Shown: in pieces, positions 13,413-25,310 of the stretch
Position numbering within the stretch: position 1 is the first letter of the stretch
How the letters are laid out: every line of letters begins with the position of its first letter
Assembly (NCBI GenBank): GCA_021229015.1
Contig: CM037787.1
Location: forward strand, 32,078,269-32,142,268
Origin: Solen grandis
Taxonomy: Eukaryota; Mollusca; Bivalvia; Adapedonta; Solenidae
Reading direction: 5' to 3'
Length of the DNA stretch: 64,000 bases
Translations under genes and position numbers: made by a program
The notes under the pieces: generated by a model
What the model was told of the DNA's origin: nothing
What the model saw: only the letters and a program-made list of their open reading frames with translations
Database searches by the model: none

Positions 13413-13457
13413 GCACATGGTACTTTCCTCGTCCAATCAGATGCTATTATTTGTTCT
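13413..13457 (+). repeat. Duplicated first 45 bases of the adjacent MITE
   Basis: Reads tagcacatggtactttcctc and on to a TTTGTTCT end, a direct partial copy of the start of the MITE beginning at 13458. Confidence 0.6.
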
Positions 13458-13633
13458 TAGCACATGGCATTTTCCTCTCGTCCAGTCAGATGCTAGTATT
13501 TGTTCATAGTCACCGTGGACTATAACACGTAGTCCACACTTTTGTAAAAAATCATTAAGTGTGGACTATGCCACCACATAACTCACACTTTTGTGACGTT
13601 TTATCGCTAGTGGACGGAAAATACCATGTGCTA
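13458..13633 (+). mobile_element. MITE with TAGCACATGG ends, copy 1
   Basis: 176 bases with inverted ends TAGCACATGGCATTTTCC and GGAAAATACCATGTGCTA. It contains an inner stem (gtggactata... with its complement) and no coding capacity. The reverse complement, also 176 bases, is at 22665-22840. The superfamily is unknown. Confidence 0.8.
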
Positions 13634-13720
13634 AATAGCTTAGTTCATAGTTGCCTTCAACTACACGACATAGTCACGAGGGCGGAGTAGTGTAGTTGAA
13701 GGCAACTATGAACTAACCTA
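13634..13720. repeat. Palindrome attached to MITE copy 1
   Basis: Arms ttagttcatagttgccttca and their complement form a hairpin of about 87 bases. The same palindrome adjoins the other MITE copy at 22563-22663, so the two are probably one mobile unit. Confidence 0.75.
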
Positions 13721-13997
13721 TACTTAAATGCTGTATTCCAAGCAAGGCCGGTCATGCAGTGCATTGGTGACATCATAACATGACCAAAGTTGTGACATGT
13801 GTGTGACAGCGCGTTAGCGCCGAGATCAAAGGGAATTAGTGACTGTCGTGGGATAAGTACGAAAGAAACATCTCTTGATTCTTTAATTTTCCGACTTTAT
13901 TTTGACACCAATCTTTTAAATTTATAATAATTGAATATAGATCTATGTGAAAATATATGTTCATAGTACCGTTAGCTCAGAATAGGGGAGAATCATA

Positions 13998-14062
13998 TGT
14001 AAGCGGCCGGGTAGCTCAGTCGGTAGAGCATTCGCCCTTTAAGCGAAAGACCCCATGTCAGG
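13998..14062 (+). repeat. tRNA(Lys)-like SINE head
   Basis: CCGGGTAGCTCAGTCGGTAG and GAGCATTCGCCCTTTAAGCG form good D and anticodon arms with a TTT anticodon, but position 33 is C and the T arm is broken (catgtcaggct). It is a SINE head or tRNA pseudogene related to the copies at 5.0-5.4 kb. Confidence 0.6.
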
Positions 14063-14163
14063 CTGCATATTTTATTATATACAATGCAACGTATTTGTCA
14101 GTTTAAAATAACATGAGATTTTGAACGCCCACAATCGCAATAAAAATTTGGCCGATTTTAAAA

Positions 14164-14253
14164 ACCTGCGAGGGCATGTAAACCTGCGGGCATGTAAACC
14201 TGTAAACCTGCGGGCATGTAAATCTGCGGGCATGTAAACCTGCGAGGGCATGT
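14164..14253. repeat. Short minisatellite
   Basis: About five imperfect copies of a 16-20-base unit built on gcgggcatgtaaacct. Confidence 0.75.
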
Positions 14254-14689
14254 AGCAAAGGAACAAATTATAGATACTTCCACACGTGTGTAAATGCAGA
14301 CGTTTGAAACCAAGACGCATCATAAATGTCCGTTTACTACGAGGGCCAAATGGAAGAACCCATCACTATATTTTGTGTAATACGATAGACTCCACCATGT
14401 TTAACTGGGGAGCGGTTGGCGTGTGACGTAAGCATTGTTGATGATTAAATCACCACGAGGCAACGCGCGTCGACGATGCTATTGAAATGGTCATTTACGC
14501 TTTTATTTCCACGGCTGTATAGGACTCTTTTAGATATGTCTTAGATACCCTAACCGAGAAATTTGTTCCATCCAAAAAGGTGTCTGGAAAACATCACATC
14601 CCTGGGTTAAACTCAAGCATAAAGATACTTATGAAAAAAGAGACTGATTTGTCTGGAACGCTTGTTCCAAGAACTAGTGGGTTTTTTTT
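14254..14689. other. Gene-free stretch
   Basis: No exon or repeat recognised between the minisatellite and the SINE target duplication. Confidence 0.4.
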
Positions 14690-14702
14690 AAAGATAATTT
14701 CA

Positions 14703-14959
14703 GGGGCCGCCGTGGCCGAGCGGTTACAGTCGTGGACTACAAATCTCTCAGCCCCTCACCGCTGTGGGTTCGAATCCCGGTAGGGACTTCGGATTTTTCA
14801 TGTGAGGAAGCCTTCCAGCTGGCTTGCGGTAGGTCGATGGTTCTACCCGGGTACCTCTGTCTAATCGGGGTCTTCCTCAATCTGTAATTAGCTGGACGTC
14901 GCTATATGATTGAAATACTATCGCAGCGACGGCAAACCCCAATACAACAACAACAACAT
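14703..14959 (+). repeat. Full-length tRNA-derived SINE, second copy
   Basis: Same head, body and tail as the element at 7311, with a CAA-rich 3' end. Target duplication AAAGATAATTTCA at 14690-14702 and AAAGATATTTTCA at 14960-14972 (one mismatch). Confidence 0.83.
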
Positions 14960-14972
14960 AAAGATATTTTCA

Positions 14973-15835
14973 TTTGTAATTTTTTTTTTGTATGTGTTGG
15001 CTAAATTCAGTATAACATTTACTGCCTTGTTAACCTTGTCGGCAATTTACCCTCTTTTGTTACGTATGGGTTCATTCGGCACCTTTGGCCAGATCACGTT
15101 GTTCCAACGATTTTCGGCCTCGCAAAATGCAAGTTGTAAGCCACATAGCCTCACATAGTGTAAGTTTTGTCGCTTATATATCCTTAAGATATATAATACA
15201 TTATTTTCTACCATATTACTTTGTATTAATTTGTATTAACCAAGTGATATAAGGTTTCACGAGTGCAAAATGACCAGACCGGATTCGCACAGTGTTAACG
15301 TAACGAATATCGGAAATTGATTATAGATTTGGTAGTCTCTAGATCTTTATCAATAATGGTATATCAAACGATATGCTTGTTTTTAGATATGGACACCCGT
15401 CTGTTTGTCATAGGAGATTGATGTACACTAGTTTGTTTTATTTCTTGACTCGTTCAAGTTAGCAAGATTATTCTTTTGGATGTATGTTACTGTAGCTTTG
15501 TTTGTGCTTGTACAGTCAGTTCATTTAGTGATATGTTGTAACTTGGCAACCGTTTGTTGTTAAATTAGGTATCCCTCTGGTGTTAACTGCTACGGGGAGC
15601 TAGATTTCGCTGCTCCTACTTATGGTACAGTTGGGTGTTTTCTTAAATATTACTTGTTCAAGCATTATCCAACCTACATTTGCCTATGTTGTCTAGTCAT
15701 TTGATTATTACTTAAGATATGTTGTATCCTGTTTTTTCCTTATTTTGCATATCGCAATAAAGGTCAAAACTTCGTGCGTCTTGGTGTTCCCCTCGGTAGC
15801 ACGACACTAATTATACAGTAAAGTGAGAAAAAAAA
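14973..15835. other. Gene-free stretch
   Basis: AT-rich; nothing recognised. Confidence 0.4.
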
Positions 15836-17720
15836 TCCTAAAGATTTACCCAAACTTACAAAAAATCTTAAAAATCGTATTCAGAAAAACACAAGAGCAG
15901 CATATTTGGAGTACATGTGAATAATATCATATGTAATATTACAAAAAGATTCTGGGAGGCTTTATCAAAAGTTAAAAAAAAGACTCATCAGGTGTCGCTC
16001 CTCTTCTTGAAAATGATGTCTTACGTAACATATTAAAAGAATAAACTGATGTACTAAACCGTCAATTTTCCTCAGTTTTTGTAAAGGATAAAGCATTTTT
16101 CATGTCTCTGATGAACACTCAATCCCTCCCAAATATGTCTCCCTTGCATGTCACTGAGAATGGAGTTTTTATACTTCTAAAGAACCTTGACCCCGATAAG
16201 GCGGTTGGTCCTGATGCAATCAAACTCAGAATTCTTAAGGAGTGTGCTCAAGAAATAGCATCCATATTTACAATCCTTTTCAACAAGTCCTTGTATTGAG
16301 GCATTATCCCAGCTGATTGGAAAGCAGAATCTATTTCGTCATTTTCAAAATGGGCGATAAGTTTCCAAGAACTATATTGCCCCTTAGAGGCAATTAGAGA
16401 TTCAAAACCGGTTAAAAGTCATAATTGATGATCGAAAAAAAAATCGGAAAAGACAGTTTGATCAACCATTGATAATGTAATCGATTTTTTTATTAACCGT
16501 TACTTATATGTAGAATGTCACTTTGAAAACAAAAACAAAAAATATCTTAATTTAATAAAACTAAATTATTATCAAAGATATTTTATTTGAAGAGACAAGA
16601 ACTAGCAGGCTATTTATGCAAGATTGAAAAATAATTGGAAAAATATGAGGAAAAACACACACATATAATTCAGAAATATAGATTAGAAACGGAATAGATT
16701 TAGTGTAAATGTTGTTTCTTTTTCTTTTCCTTTTATTTCTTAGTACACACACTCTTAATTTACCGACAAGGAGAGAAATTAAAGGAATCGATTATGAAGA
16801 ACATAATCGATGATCGCCAACCTAGACATTAATCGATCAATCATCGAGTATAATCGATGATCGTTGAATCTCTAGAGGCAATACACTTCAAGGGATTAGT
16901 GCATTCCTGGGTCATAATAGTACTGGTCACCGTCTTCAGCAAGTGGTACTCGCTGGGAGCGTCTCTCATAAGGCACCAGTTCTATCAGGTGTTCCACAGG
17001 GCTCTATTTTTGGGCCTCTTCTAATTCGTCTGTTAGATCAAGCTGCCGTCTCTTTGCAGACGGATGTGTCGTCTACAGGATTGTTAACTCCGAAAGCAAT
17101 GCCGCAATGCTGCAGGACGACTTGATTAGCCTGGCGGAATGGGAGCAGACATGAAAGATCTCCTTTAACATCGACAGATGTCATATCATGCATATCACTA
17201 GCCGTTCAACCTTCAAAACTGATTATACTCTGCACAATAAAAACTTCAGACTGTTAGTCAAGCCACTTACCTAAGGATAGAAATATCATCAAATCTTTCC
17301 TGGTCAGCACATACAAATAAAATCACCGCCAAAGCCAGTCAATCATTTGGGTTCCTAAGACGTAATCTCCATTCAGCTACTCAAGAAACTAAAACGGCTG
17401 CATATAATTCTTTAGTAAGACCAACACTAGAATATTCTCCATCCGCATGGGACCCTTACTTCAAAAAAGATATTGATCAAGTTGAATCCATTCAGAAACG
17501 TCCGGCGAGATTTGTTTCATATGATTACTTTAAATTCCCAGGATCAATGACCAACATACTCTCAACACTTAAAACTGGCAATCCCTAGAAAGTAGGCGCA
17601 CTTACAACAAAGTAGTTCTTTTTTACAAAATAGTAAATAACATAGTAGTACTAGACATGAATCAATATCTGCAACCATACACAAGACAGTCTAGACATTG
17701 CCATAACCAAGCTTACCATC
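15836..17720 (+). pseudogene. Dead non-LTR retrotransposon (CR1/jockey-like LINE) reverse transcriptase
   Basis: Pieces of one reverse transcriptase appear in order in shifting frames: a pre-fingers segment near 15880-15990, KAVGPDAIKLRILKECAQ at about 16200-16255, KAPVLSGVPQGS at about 16970-17010, the catalytic box as LFADG at about 17050-17064, and a C-terminal LVRPTLEYSPSAWDP at about 17415-17460. The second aspartate of the FADD box is a glycine, and stops and frameshifts are frequent, so the copy is inactive. The endonuclease and 5' part are missing (5' truncation). A hAT-type MITE at 16395-16874 splits it. The clade is inferred from motif style only. Confidence 0.8.
16395..16874. mobile_element. 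hAT-type MITE inserted in the LINE
   Basis: 480 bases with inverted ends TAGAGATTCAA and TTGAATCTCTA. A perfect 8-bp duplication GAGGCAAT lies at 16387-16394 and 16875-16882. The 8-bp duplication and TAGAG start are hAT hallmarks. It holds ATCGATGATCG-rich sequence near the right end and no transposase. Confidence 0.85.
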
Positions 17721-17903
17721 GTGTTAAATCATCAAACAAAACGTATGAATATTATTTTATGTCATTTTAAATAGGAAGTATTCGACGGTATTAGTTTAAA
17801 TTATTTTGATAAAGATTATTTTTCAAAAATAATAAATGCTTTAGAATGAGATGGGGTCTATAATATCATATGTCTATCACTGGATGTGTATGCAACCGGA
17901 TGT

Positions 17904-18092
17904 TAGACTCATTTTGACGCACTCAATAGGTACCACATAAAGCCTGATCTGCAGAAAACCACAGTTAAACCTTACCCAATTTAATTACAAAATCCTCATT
18001 TCCAGACCACTGAGGAGTTACTCGCAGGCTGATCTGGTTTTATGTTGTTCGCATAGGTCTTTTCATGGTGTCCTCTATGAGGGAAAGGGTTA
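17904..18092 (-). mobile_element. piggyBac-type MITE, truncated copy
   Basis: Homologous to the intact copies at 23685 and 58873. It keeps one end (TATGAGGGAAAGGGTTAA) but lacks the other terminus and part of the central hairpin. Confidence 0.7.
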
Positions 18093-18294
18093 ACTAAGAA
18101 GAGAAGTTATTAATCATACCTCACTTTAAGTGTATTTCATACCTCAATTTGTTTGTTGAATGTTGTCATAGTGAGGTACAATTTTCCAAGGTATACTTTC
18201 GTATGACTAATTTAGCCTTTAAACTAATTCTTAACCACAAAACACTGAATTATACAAACCGAGGTATGAGATTTATACCTCACAAGGTCAGGTA

Positions 18295-18332
<38 letters not shown>

Positions 18333-18514
18333 TATCCTGACAGTTTAAGGCATCATGTCATAGAAAGGTGACATGTTACTAAACGTTCATGAACATACTG
18401 TGCATCATTTAAGGGCCAACCCAGGAAAAAAAGAAATAGACCGGTATATGTAAAATATTCATAAAAATAAACAACAGAGGGTGGTATACATAGAATAAAA
18501 TTATCTTATTTCTA
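18093..18514. repeat. Gene-free stretch with CA microsatellite
   Basis: A (CA)n run of about 34 bases lies at 18297-18330. No gene is recognised. Confidence 0.7.
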
Positions 18515-21429
18515 CGGTGTCCTGATCGGACCAGTTTAAATCTCGCCTCTCCAACACGCGACAACACGATAATTATCGCGTTGTCGCATGTCCAAAAAAC
18601 ATATATACATGCGAGATTTAACAATCCTCGCGAGGTTTTTGGGCGATAATTATCGTCTTAATTCTCGCATGTCTTTCTTAAATCTCGCATTAGGAATTTG
18701 ATTGAATCTACAAAATAGACATAGCGCGCGCAGATTTTTTTAGTTATTACAAATCCTCGCGAGGATTAAAAATAAAACCTCACGAGGTTTTTACAAATCC
18801 TATTATTATTATTACTAATCCTCGCGAGGTTCCTCGCGAGGGTTTGTAAAATAAAAAAAGACAGGTAACACCGGGCGACGATATTTTATAGAAATCGTCG
18901 CCCGGTGTTTTATAAAGCCTCGCCCGGTGCTAGTAAGTCACGTGGAAAATTTTCCCAAGACACCGTTTATTTCTTCCTGTTTAACATTTTGGTTATTTCG
19001 GAAAGATAGCACTATGACAACATTAGATGATGACCTAAGACGCTATTTTTTATTATTACACAAGTGAATGATGTTGTAGTTTTGCAGATAAAGTAAAAAA
19101 AATCAGCCATAAATGTCTTAAAAGAGTTAAAACGTCGTTTATTTATAACTTAGAGGGGAAAACCCATTTAACTTATAAAACATTATGATCGCTGTGTTCA
19201 GATCGATATGACGTATGTTTGATACTTAATCGTAACATTGATATCCATGATACATCGTCATAGATGTTCATATCATATACACATGAACAAATTCAGAATC
19301 GTATATATTATATATATATTGATTATGTTTACATTCAAATTTGGTTGACCACATAGCTTAGAGCTAATCTATTTTGTGTGTTACTGAGTAGACATCAATC
19401 AAGTTTCCATGGACATATATCAAATTAAATTAAAAGGCTTACAGCTAAGATATTTGGTTTGTAGCAGTGCCTAGAGGACTGCTACAAAGTTTGTTCATTT
19501 CATGACCCTTGGGTCAAAATTGTCCACAACCCAGGGATCATTTCATTCAAAATAGGCTGATATAGAAAAAAACAACAACATTGAACAATCTTCTTCTCAG
19601 GAACCACAAAGTCTAGAGATGAGATATATGTTGTGTAGAATTGTCTAGTAGATATCAAATATTTTTATTCAAATTATGACCCTGGGATAAAAATTGGCCT
19701 CACCAAAGGGGTCCGCTGATTTTGCAACTGCTTATACATAAAATACATTGGTATTATCGAATTTTGCATCAGTATATATAGATTATACACACGTTTATGA
19801 ACCATCAAACGTCGTTTTTTGTTTCATTTTAAAGTTTAAGACTTTATGTCTTTTGTGTCTCATTATATGTGTACATTTCAATAGCAGACGCCCGATTCTT
19901 TTTATCAAACATTTTCTCTTTTAACATTAAAATCCGTGTCTTAGCCTTTGCTGATTCAATTTCAGCGTTAACGGCTCATCATCCAAATATTATAGTGAAA
20001 CATCGATCGAAATCAATCTCCGTTTCTTCTCGTCAGTCGCCATTTTTTCTATTGCGTGTCTAGCCTTATGAAAACGAAAACAAAGTGTAATGAAAATGAA
20101 CGCTTTTTAGATGAAGAACTATATTTGAAATACAGGAGTTATTTCATAAACGTGCATTTATTAATGTCTTAACCAGTACACAGACTTATTCAAAATAATA
20201 AGAACAAAAGACCAAATCTGTGGCCAGTAATAGTATACTGTTTGGACCTTTTGTCCAGGGTCTAAACTTTTAATCGGATTAAATAAACTACTAAATTATA
20301 TTCACGTAATATTTAGGAAATATTATAAAGATCACCCAATGTTAATCGATACATAACAAATGGATTGTTTAAAATACATATAAATGAAATAGGGGAACCA
20401 CCATTTTAATTACCGAAAAATACCTTTTTAATGTAGTACTGTATTTTATCTCAATCACACTAGCAAAACTTTTTCCTGTAAAATACATAAATAAAAAAAT
20501 CTTCTCTGTTAAACATAATGCGTTATGAGATCATGAGTATTAATTTAGTTTTCTTAGGATTTGAATGTAACACTAATTGAAGCCTAATAATTTATGTTAT
20601 AGTGTTCCATAGTGAATCAGTAGATGAAATGAATGCTTTCATCATTTATGCTGTCTTTCAAAATTCATGCGAGTAATCATAACTACTCCCAACAGGATCT
20701 CCAAGAAAATCATGTAATTAGTATTTTACCAGATCAACGCGTGATTAAACTGCAGGCTGTCGGCACAAATATATGCTCGTACGTACACAATTAAACTTTA
20801 AAAAAAAAAAATAAAAAAAAATACCGATTGGAAGCTATGTTATAGTACGAACATGCTTTCTGGTTTTGAGTGCTGACGAAAAGTAATCTATATTATTCAT
20901 GTAAACAACGTGTAGAAATGTTATTGATTATAGGTTAAATGTCAACAAATCAGTTAACTGGTATGATTGCTAAAACAATGACATCTTCTCAAAATTTAAA
21001 GAGTCACTAGAAACCAGTCCTACGCTGTCGCCCGGTGTTCCTCGTCAAAATAGTCCGGCAAAAACATAGCGCTCTATTTTTGTTTTACAAATCCTCGCGA
21101 GGATTAGTAATAAAACCTCGCGAAGAACCTCGCGAGGGTTTGTAAAAACCTCGCGAGGAACCTCGCGAGGGTTTGCAAAAACCTCCCGAGGATTTGTAAT
21201 AACTAAAAAAATCTGCACGCGCTGTCTATATTGTAGATTCAATCAAATTCCTAATGCGAGATTTAAGAAAGACATGCGAGAATTAAGACGATAATTATCG
21301 CCCAAAAACCTCGCGAGGATTGTTAAATCTCGCATGTATATATGTTTTTTGGACATGCGACAACGCGATAATTATCGTGTTGTCGCGTGTTGGAGAGGCG
21401 AGATTTAAACTGGTCCGATCAGGACACCG
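18515..21429. mobile_element. 2.9-kb non-autonomous element with long, palindrome-rich inverted ends
   Basis: Left arm 18515-18765 and right arm 21181-21429 are inverted copies starting CGGTGTCCTGATCGGACCAG, with a TA on both outer sides as a possible target duplication. Each arm holds nested palindromes: CGATAATTATCG inside a longer hairpin (18558-18587), another GCGATAATTATCG, and repeated CCTCGCGAGG. A further palindrome built on ACACCGGGCGACGAT lies at 18867-18909, and its half recurs at about 21027-21040. The 2.4-kb interior has no long open frame, so it must be mobilised in trans or be a foldback element. Confidence 0.82.
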
Positions 21430-22562
21430 TATATTTCATTGATATTAAATTACAATGAATGTATACTAACGTACTTTGTACAAATCATAAATAAAGATCT
21501 GTTCTGTTCTGTTCTGTATTATGATGGCATAGTAATGTGACAAAGTATCTCAACCAACCCCTTTATCCTGACATTGTTCCAATCAGTACCGATCTCTCTT
21601 ATGTGCCAGATGCAAAACTATAAATAAACACCTTTTTTAACCCTAAACTGATCTGATTATATTATATAAAGGGGTATTTCAGAAGTTCGTGACTCTTCAC
21701 CATATCGCCATTACTTTTGTGTGAGGCATTTGATGTTTTCATGCAAGCGACATGATCGTTTAAAATTTGATTTGAAAATAATTGATTAGGACAAACACTT
21801 AAGTTAATTTTTATGTTAGAAGTACCCGTAACTTTATCTTTATTTGCATACAGTTTTGCAAATGTATTCAAACTATTTCCGCAAAACATATAACCAACTG
21901 TTCTCTTTACTTCCTGTAAGATTTCAAAGCTCATTGTTTCTCTTTCCCGAGACACACCGTTCAATTGGATAACGTGACATCAGTAGGAATCTGTAACTAT
22001 AGTTGTAGTATATACATGCAACGAGAGACGCAGTATATGTACAATGTGAGTATTTCTTCGGTTTTTATATTTTCTATCAATTTGGAGTAAAATCAAGTTT
22101 ACAATGTCAAACCTACATACAACTGGTCCTGATGATGAACTGTTTTCATCATTCGTGATATGGAGTGAAAAAAAAAAGATTAATTAAAGTGTTCGATAGG
22201 ATGAGCCATTTGGCCAATCAATCGCAAGAACTTACGATTTCTGGTCAAATTGAATTATTTCAATCAACGCATCATTAACTTTAACATAGGCCTACTGACT
22301 TTTATTGACCCAAATCACAGCCCAGGGTTTCCGTGTCTGCTCCAGATTTCAAGACTCGGCTACGTAGCTTTCAATAAAAGTTCAGTCTAAACGTTGCAGC
22401 ACAACGAACTGTTCGATGATAATTGGTAACAAGATATATGTGAACATAGGGTGGTCTGTTTGAGTTGACCGGGTTAAGCACGTCATTTATGACGTCATTT
22501 TGCTGACAAGTAAGCACCGGGTACTCAGTGTCATTTGTGCAAATAATTTCACTATTTTATGT
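21430..22562. other. Gene-free stretch
   Basis: A (CTGTT)n mini-run lies near 21505. A 100-codon minus-strand open frame (21662-21964) has no recognised family or splice sites. No repeat family was identified. Confidence 0.4.
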
Positions 22563-22663
22563 ATAGGTTAGTTCATAGTTGCCTTCGACTACACGATAAA
22601 GTCACGAGGGTGGAGCCCGAGTGACTATGTCGTGTAGTCGAAGGCAACTATGAACTAACCTAT
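22563..22663. repeat. 101-bp near-perfect palindrome attached to MITE copy 2
   Basis: Arms ATAGGTTAGTTCATAGTTGC and complement, with a centre near gagggtggagcccg. Equivalent to 13634-13720. Confidence 0.82.
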
Positions 22664-22664
22664 T

Positions 22665-22840
22665 TAGCACATGGTATTTTCCTCCACTAGCGACAAAACG
22701 TCGCAAAAGTGATAGTTATGTGGTTGCATAGTCCACACTTATTGATTTTTTTACAAAAGTGTGGACTACACGTTATAGTCCACGGTGACTATGAACAAAT
22801 ACTGGCACCTGATTGGACGAGAGGAAAATGCCATGTGCTA
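22665..22840 (-). mobile_element. MITE with TAGCACATGG ends, copy 2
   Basis: Reverse complement of the element at 13458-13633 with the same length (176 bases) and the same attached palindrome. Ends TAGCACATGGTATTTTCC and GGAAAATGCCATGTGCTA. Confidence 0.8.
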
Positions 22841-23684
22841 AAGGTAAATAATCTTTACAATGATGTTTTCTTAACCAACTATGGTGGAGGAGACGCTTTG
22901 ATACCGAGATTTCATCAATGCTTATTTTTACTTTATGTAATCATATTTAAAAAATTGTTAAACACACAATTATCATATTTTGCTAGGTGACCTGTCAGTG
23001 TCATTTAAAGCTTGTTCTTAAAGACATTATTTTCTCAGTAAAAACGTCCATTATGTTTGCCGACAGTAGAAGTAATGATATTTGGTAAAACATTATATCA
23101 CAACCTGATGCTGAATGCTGTACTTTTTGTTCAATGTTTTACTTGATATTCGCATTTGTTGCTTTTGATGTCTTACAGTCTTCTTCCATTTGAGCATTAA
23201 TACTGGTCATAAAGACCTTTAAACCAAAATGGTTTTTATTTTGACATTAAACCGCGATGTCATATGAATCTTTGTAAATGAAAACGCAGCTTCTCTAAGA
23301 AAAACCTATTTGCAGATAACAACAGTCTTTTTATAATTGCTGATTCTAATTCTAACGCGGCAATTAAACTTTAAAATTATGTTTATAAAATCTCAGCCTG
23401 GGCAAGTAAGTGGCTTGTTAACCGTAGTCACTCTTAAACAGAATATTCTATTTTATAAGATGTTGTTAAGATATTGTCCTGATTATTCCATCAACCCTCG
23501 GCCAGTAGGGCTGAAACAAGTCCATCATTTTTACCCGCGGGTACACAAGAATATTTAGTCATTCCATAAAAAAAATCATTAATTGATGTGTAAGGCCAAT
23601 TTACCACTTGTAATATCTAACCATTTCGATCATTAATTTTAACACATGTCACTAAGCTTTGGCTCAGAACACACAAACACGTCT
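22841..23684. other. Gene-free stretch
   Basis: Nothing coding is recognised. An agggctgaa block at about 23507 has a complement near 24110, on the far side of the piggyBac-type MITE. Confidence 0.35.
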
Positions 23685-23926
23685 TTAACCCTTTCCCTCA
23701 TAGAGGATACCATGAAAAGACCTATGCGAACAGCATAAAACCAGATCAGCCTGCGAGTAACTCTCAGGCTGATCAGGTTTTATGCTGTTCGCTGCTCCTC
23801 AGTGGTCTGGAAATGAGGATTTTGTAATTAAATTTAGTAAGGTTTAACTGTGGTTTTCTGCAGATCAGGCTTTATGTGGTACCTATTGAGTGCGTCAAAA
23901 TGAGTCTATATGAGGGAAAGGGTTAA
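23685..23926. mobile_element. piggyBac-type MITE, intact copy
   Basis: 242 bases starting TTAACCCTTTCCCTCATA and ending TATGAGGGAAAGGGTTAA. The outer TTAA can be read as the piggyBac target duplication. It contains an internal hairpin (agcctgcgagtaactctcag type) and no coding sequence. Confidence 0.8.
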
Positions 23927-25238
23927 GGCATTCTTGACAAAGTTTAGAATTATTTTTAAGAATATCTTTAATGACATGTATATAAGTTATAAAACAATAA
24001 GTACATGAGGTATCATTCAAGAGGAGGCCGACATTGTGTAACGGGTACTAATTTACACCCGGTTACCAGTACTTTTCTACCCAACTCGCAGCTACCCGGA
24101 TGCTCGATTCAGCCCTATTGCCTAGAACACTACAATATTAACAAACACGTGCTCCTCTTTATTTGAATTCGTTCCTTCCATCTGTTATTCAAACGTGGAA
24201 TTCACTTCCAGATGAGGTACAGTAATTTTAGTGGTCTTTTTACGCAATTTTGAGTTGCCCGCTTAAATGAGGTTCGCGACCATTGAATTATATAGAGAAA
24301 AATTCGGGTCCGACAAAATGTGCCCGTAATATTGAGTTGGTCGTGATAATGAGTTGGTCGCAGAGTGAGGTTTTACTGTATTATTAATTGACAGCATTTC
24401 TAACTTTAATAATTATCTAAACCGTTGCAAGCCAGCTCAAAATAAATTATATGTCCATGGCTTCTCCATTCACGTCTTCCAGATGTTATCTATTTCCGTG
24501 AATACGGTAATCGATGTTAGGTTCAGAACCTTATCCTGCGGTGATGGCATTATTTCTGAATCTCAAAACTTGATTGTAGTTGATGCAGTTTATCAGTTCA
24601 ACATTTGAACATGCAGATTTTAGAACAGCTAGCAATTTCAATTAAGTAAAATGGCAATGATCAGAGATGAGATTGTTCGAGTAGTGCGCCTACTTCGAGA
24701 TGTATTCCTTTTTCTCTACAAGCCCGACTTCGATGACTTTTTGAAAATAATTACACAATTGTGTTCTTTCGATTTCTTATCATCGCGTTCCTCGAGGATT
24801 TTTGCTTATATCTCTTCAAATGACGCCATTTTACTTTATATGGCCTATCGGGTGTTCTTTATAATAATAATAATGACATGAAATAATATTGGCCATACAC
24901 ACTGAATTTAAATGGTTCCAAACCTGTATTTTATCTAAATTGATTACACTGAGATGTTTCTGTTTTATCCTCATGTGGACAGGCAAGTGATCGAAAACGT
25001 ATTATAGCAGACAGAAGTGCTGAAATTAGAACTTACCAACCAAATTCAGTGTTCAAATGTTGAGATTTATACGGCAATCCTTTCAGATGATAATCATTTC
25101 CATTACGGTATTTAGTCAGTACGACTATCCGAAAGCCAAATTGAAATTGTGTGTCTGCATTATAAAATGTGCTTTTCCCTTTTTTCTTCTTTGTTTTCTT
25201 TTTCATACGGGCAAATTCAAAGATAATGACTTTGTCTG
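23927..25238. other. Gene-free stretch
   Basis: A fragment at about 24220-24380 with gagttggtcg repeats resembles a TA-flanked MITE of the kind seen around 37.8 kb. No exon is recognised. Confidence 0.4.
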
Positions 25239-25310
25239 TCTCAAGTAGACATCGTCTCCAAATGACTGAAATACTGTCGGTAGGACGTTTAACCCAACAA
25301 AGATAATATC
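25239..25310 (+). repeat. SINE 3'-tail fragment
   Basis: Reads TGACTGAAATACTGTCGG followed by tagGACGTTTAACCCAAC, the tail shared with the copies at 26430, 59583, 61525 and 63881. Confidence 0.6.

Noticed and set aside
13998..14062. Functional tRNA-Lys (TTT)
   Set aside because: The D and anticodon arms are good, but position 33 is C and the T arm is destroyed.
14910..15158. 82-codon hydrophobic open frame
   Set aside because: It starts inside the SINE tail; T-rich sequence gives false membrane-like peptides.
21662..21964. 100-codon minus-strand open frame as a gene
   Set aside because: No recognised family, no clear splice sites, and no supporting context; chance remains the simplest explanation.
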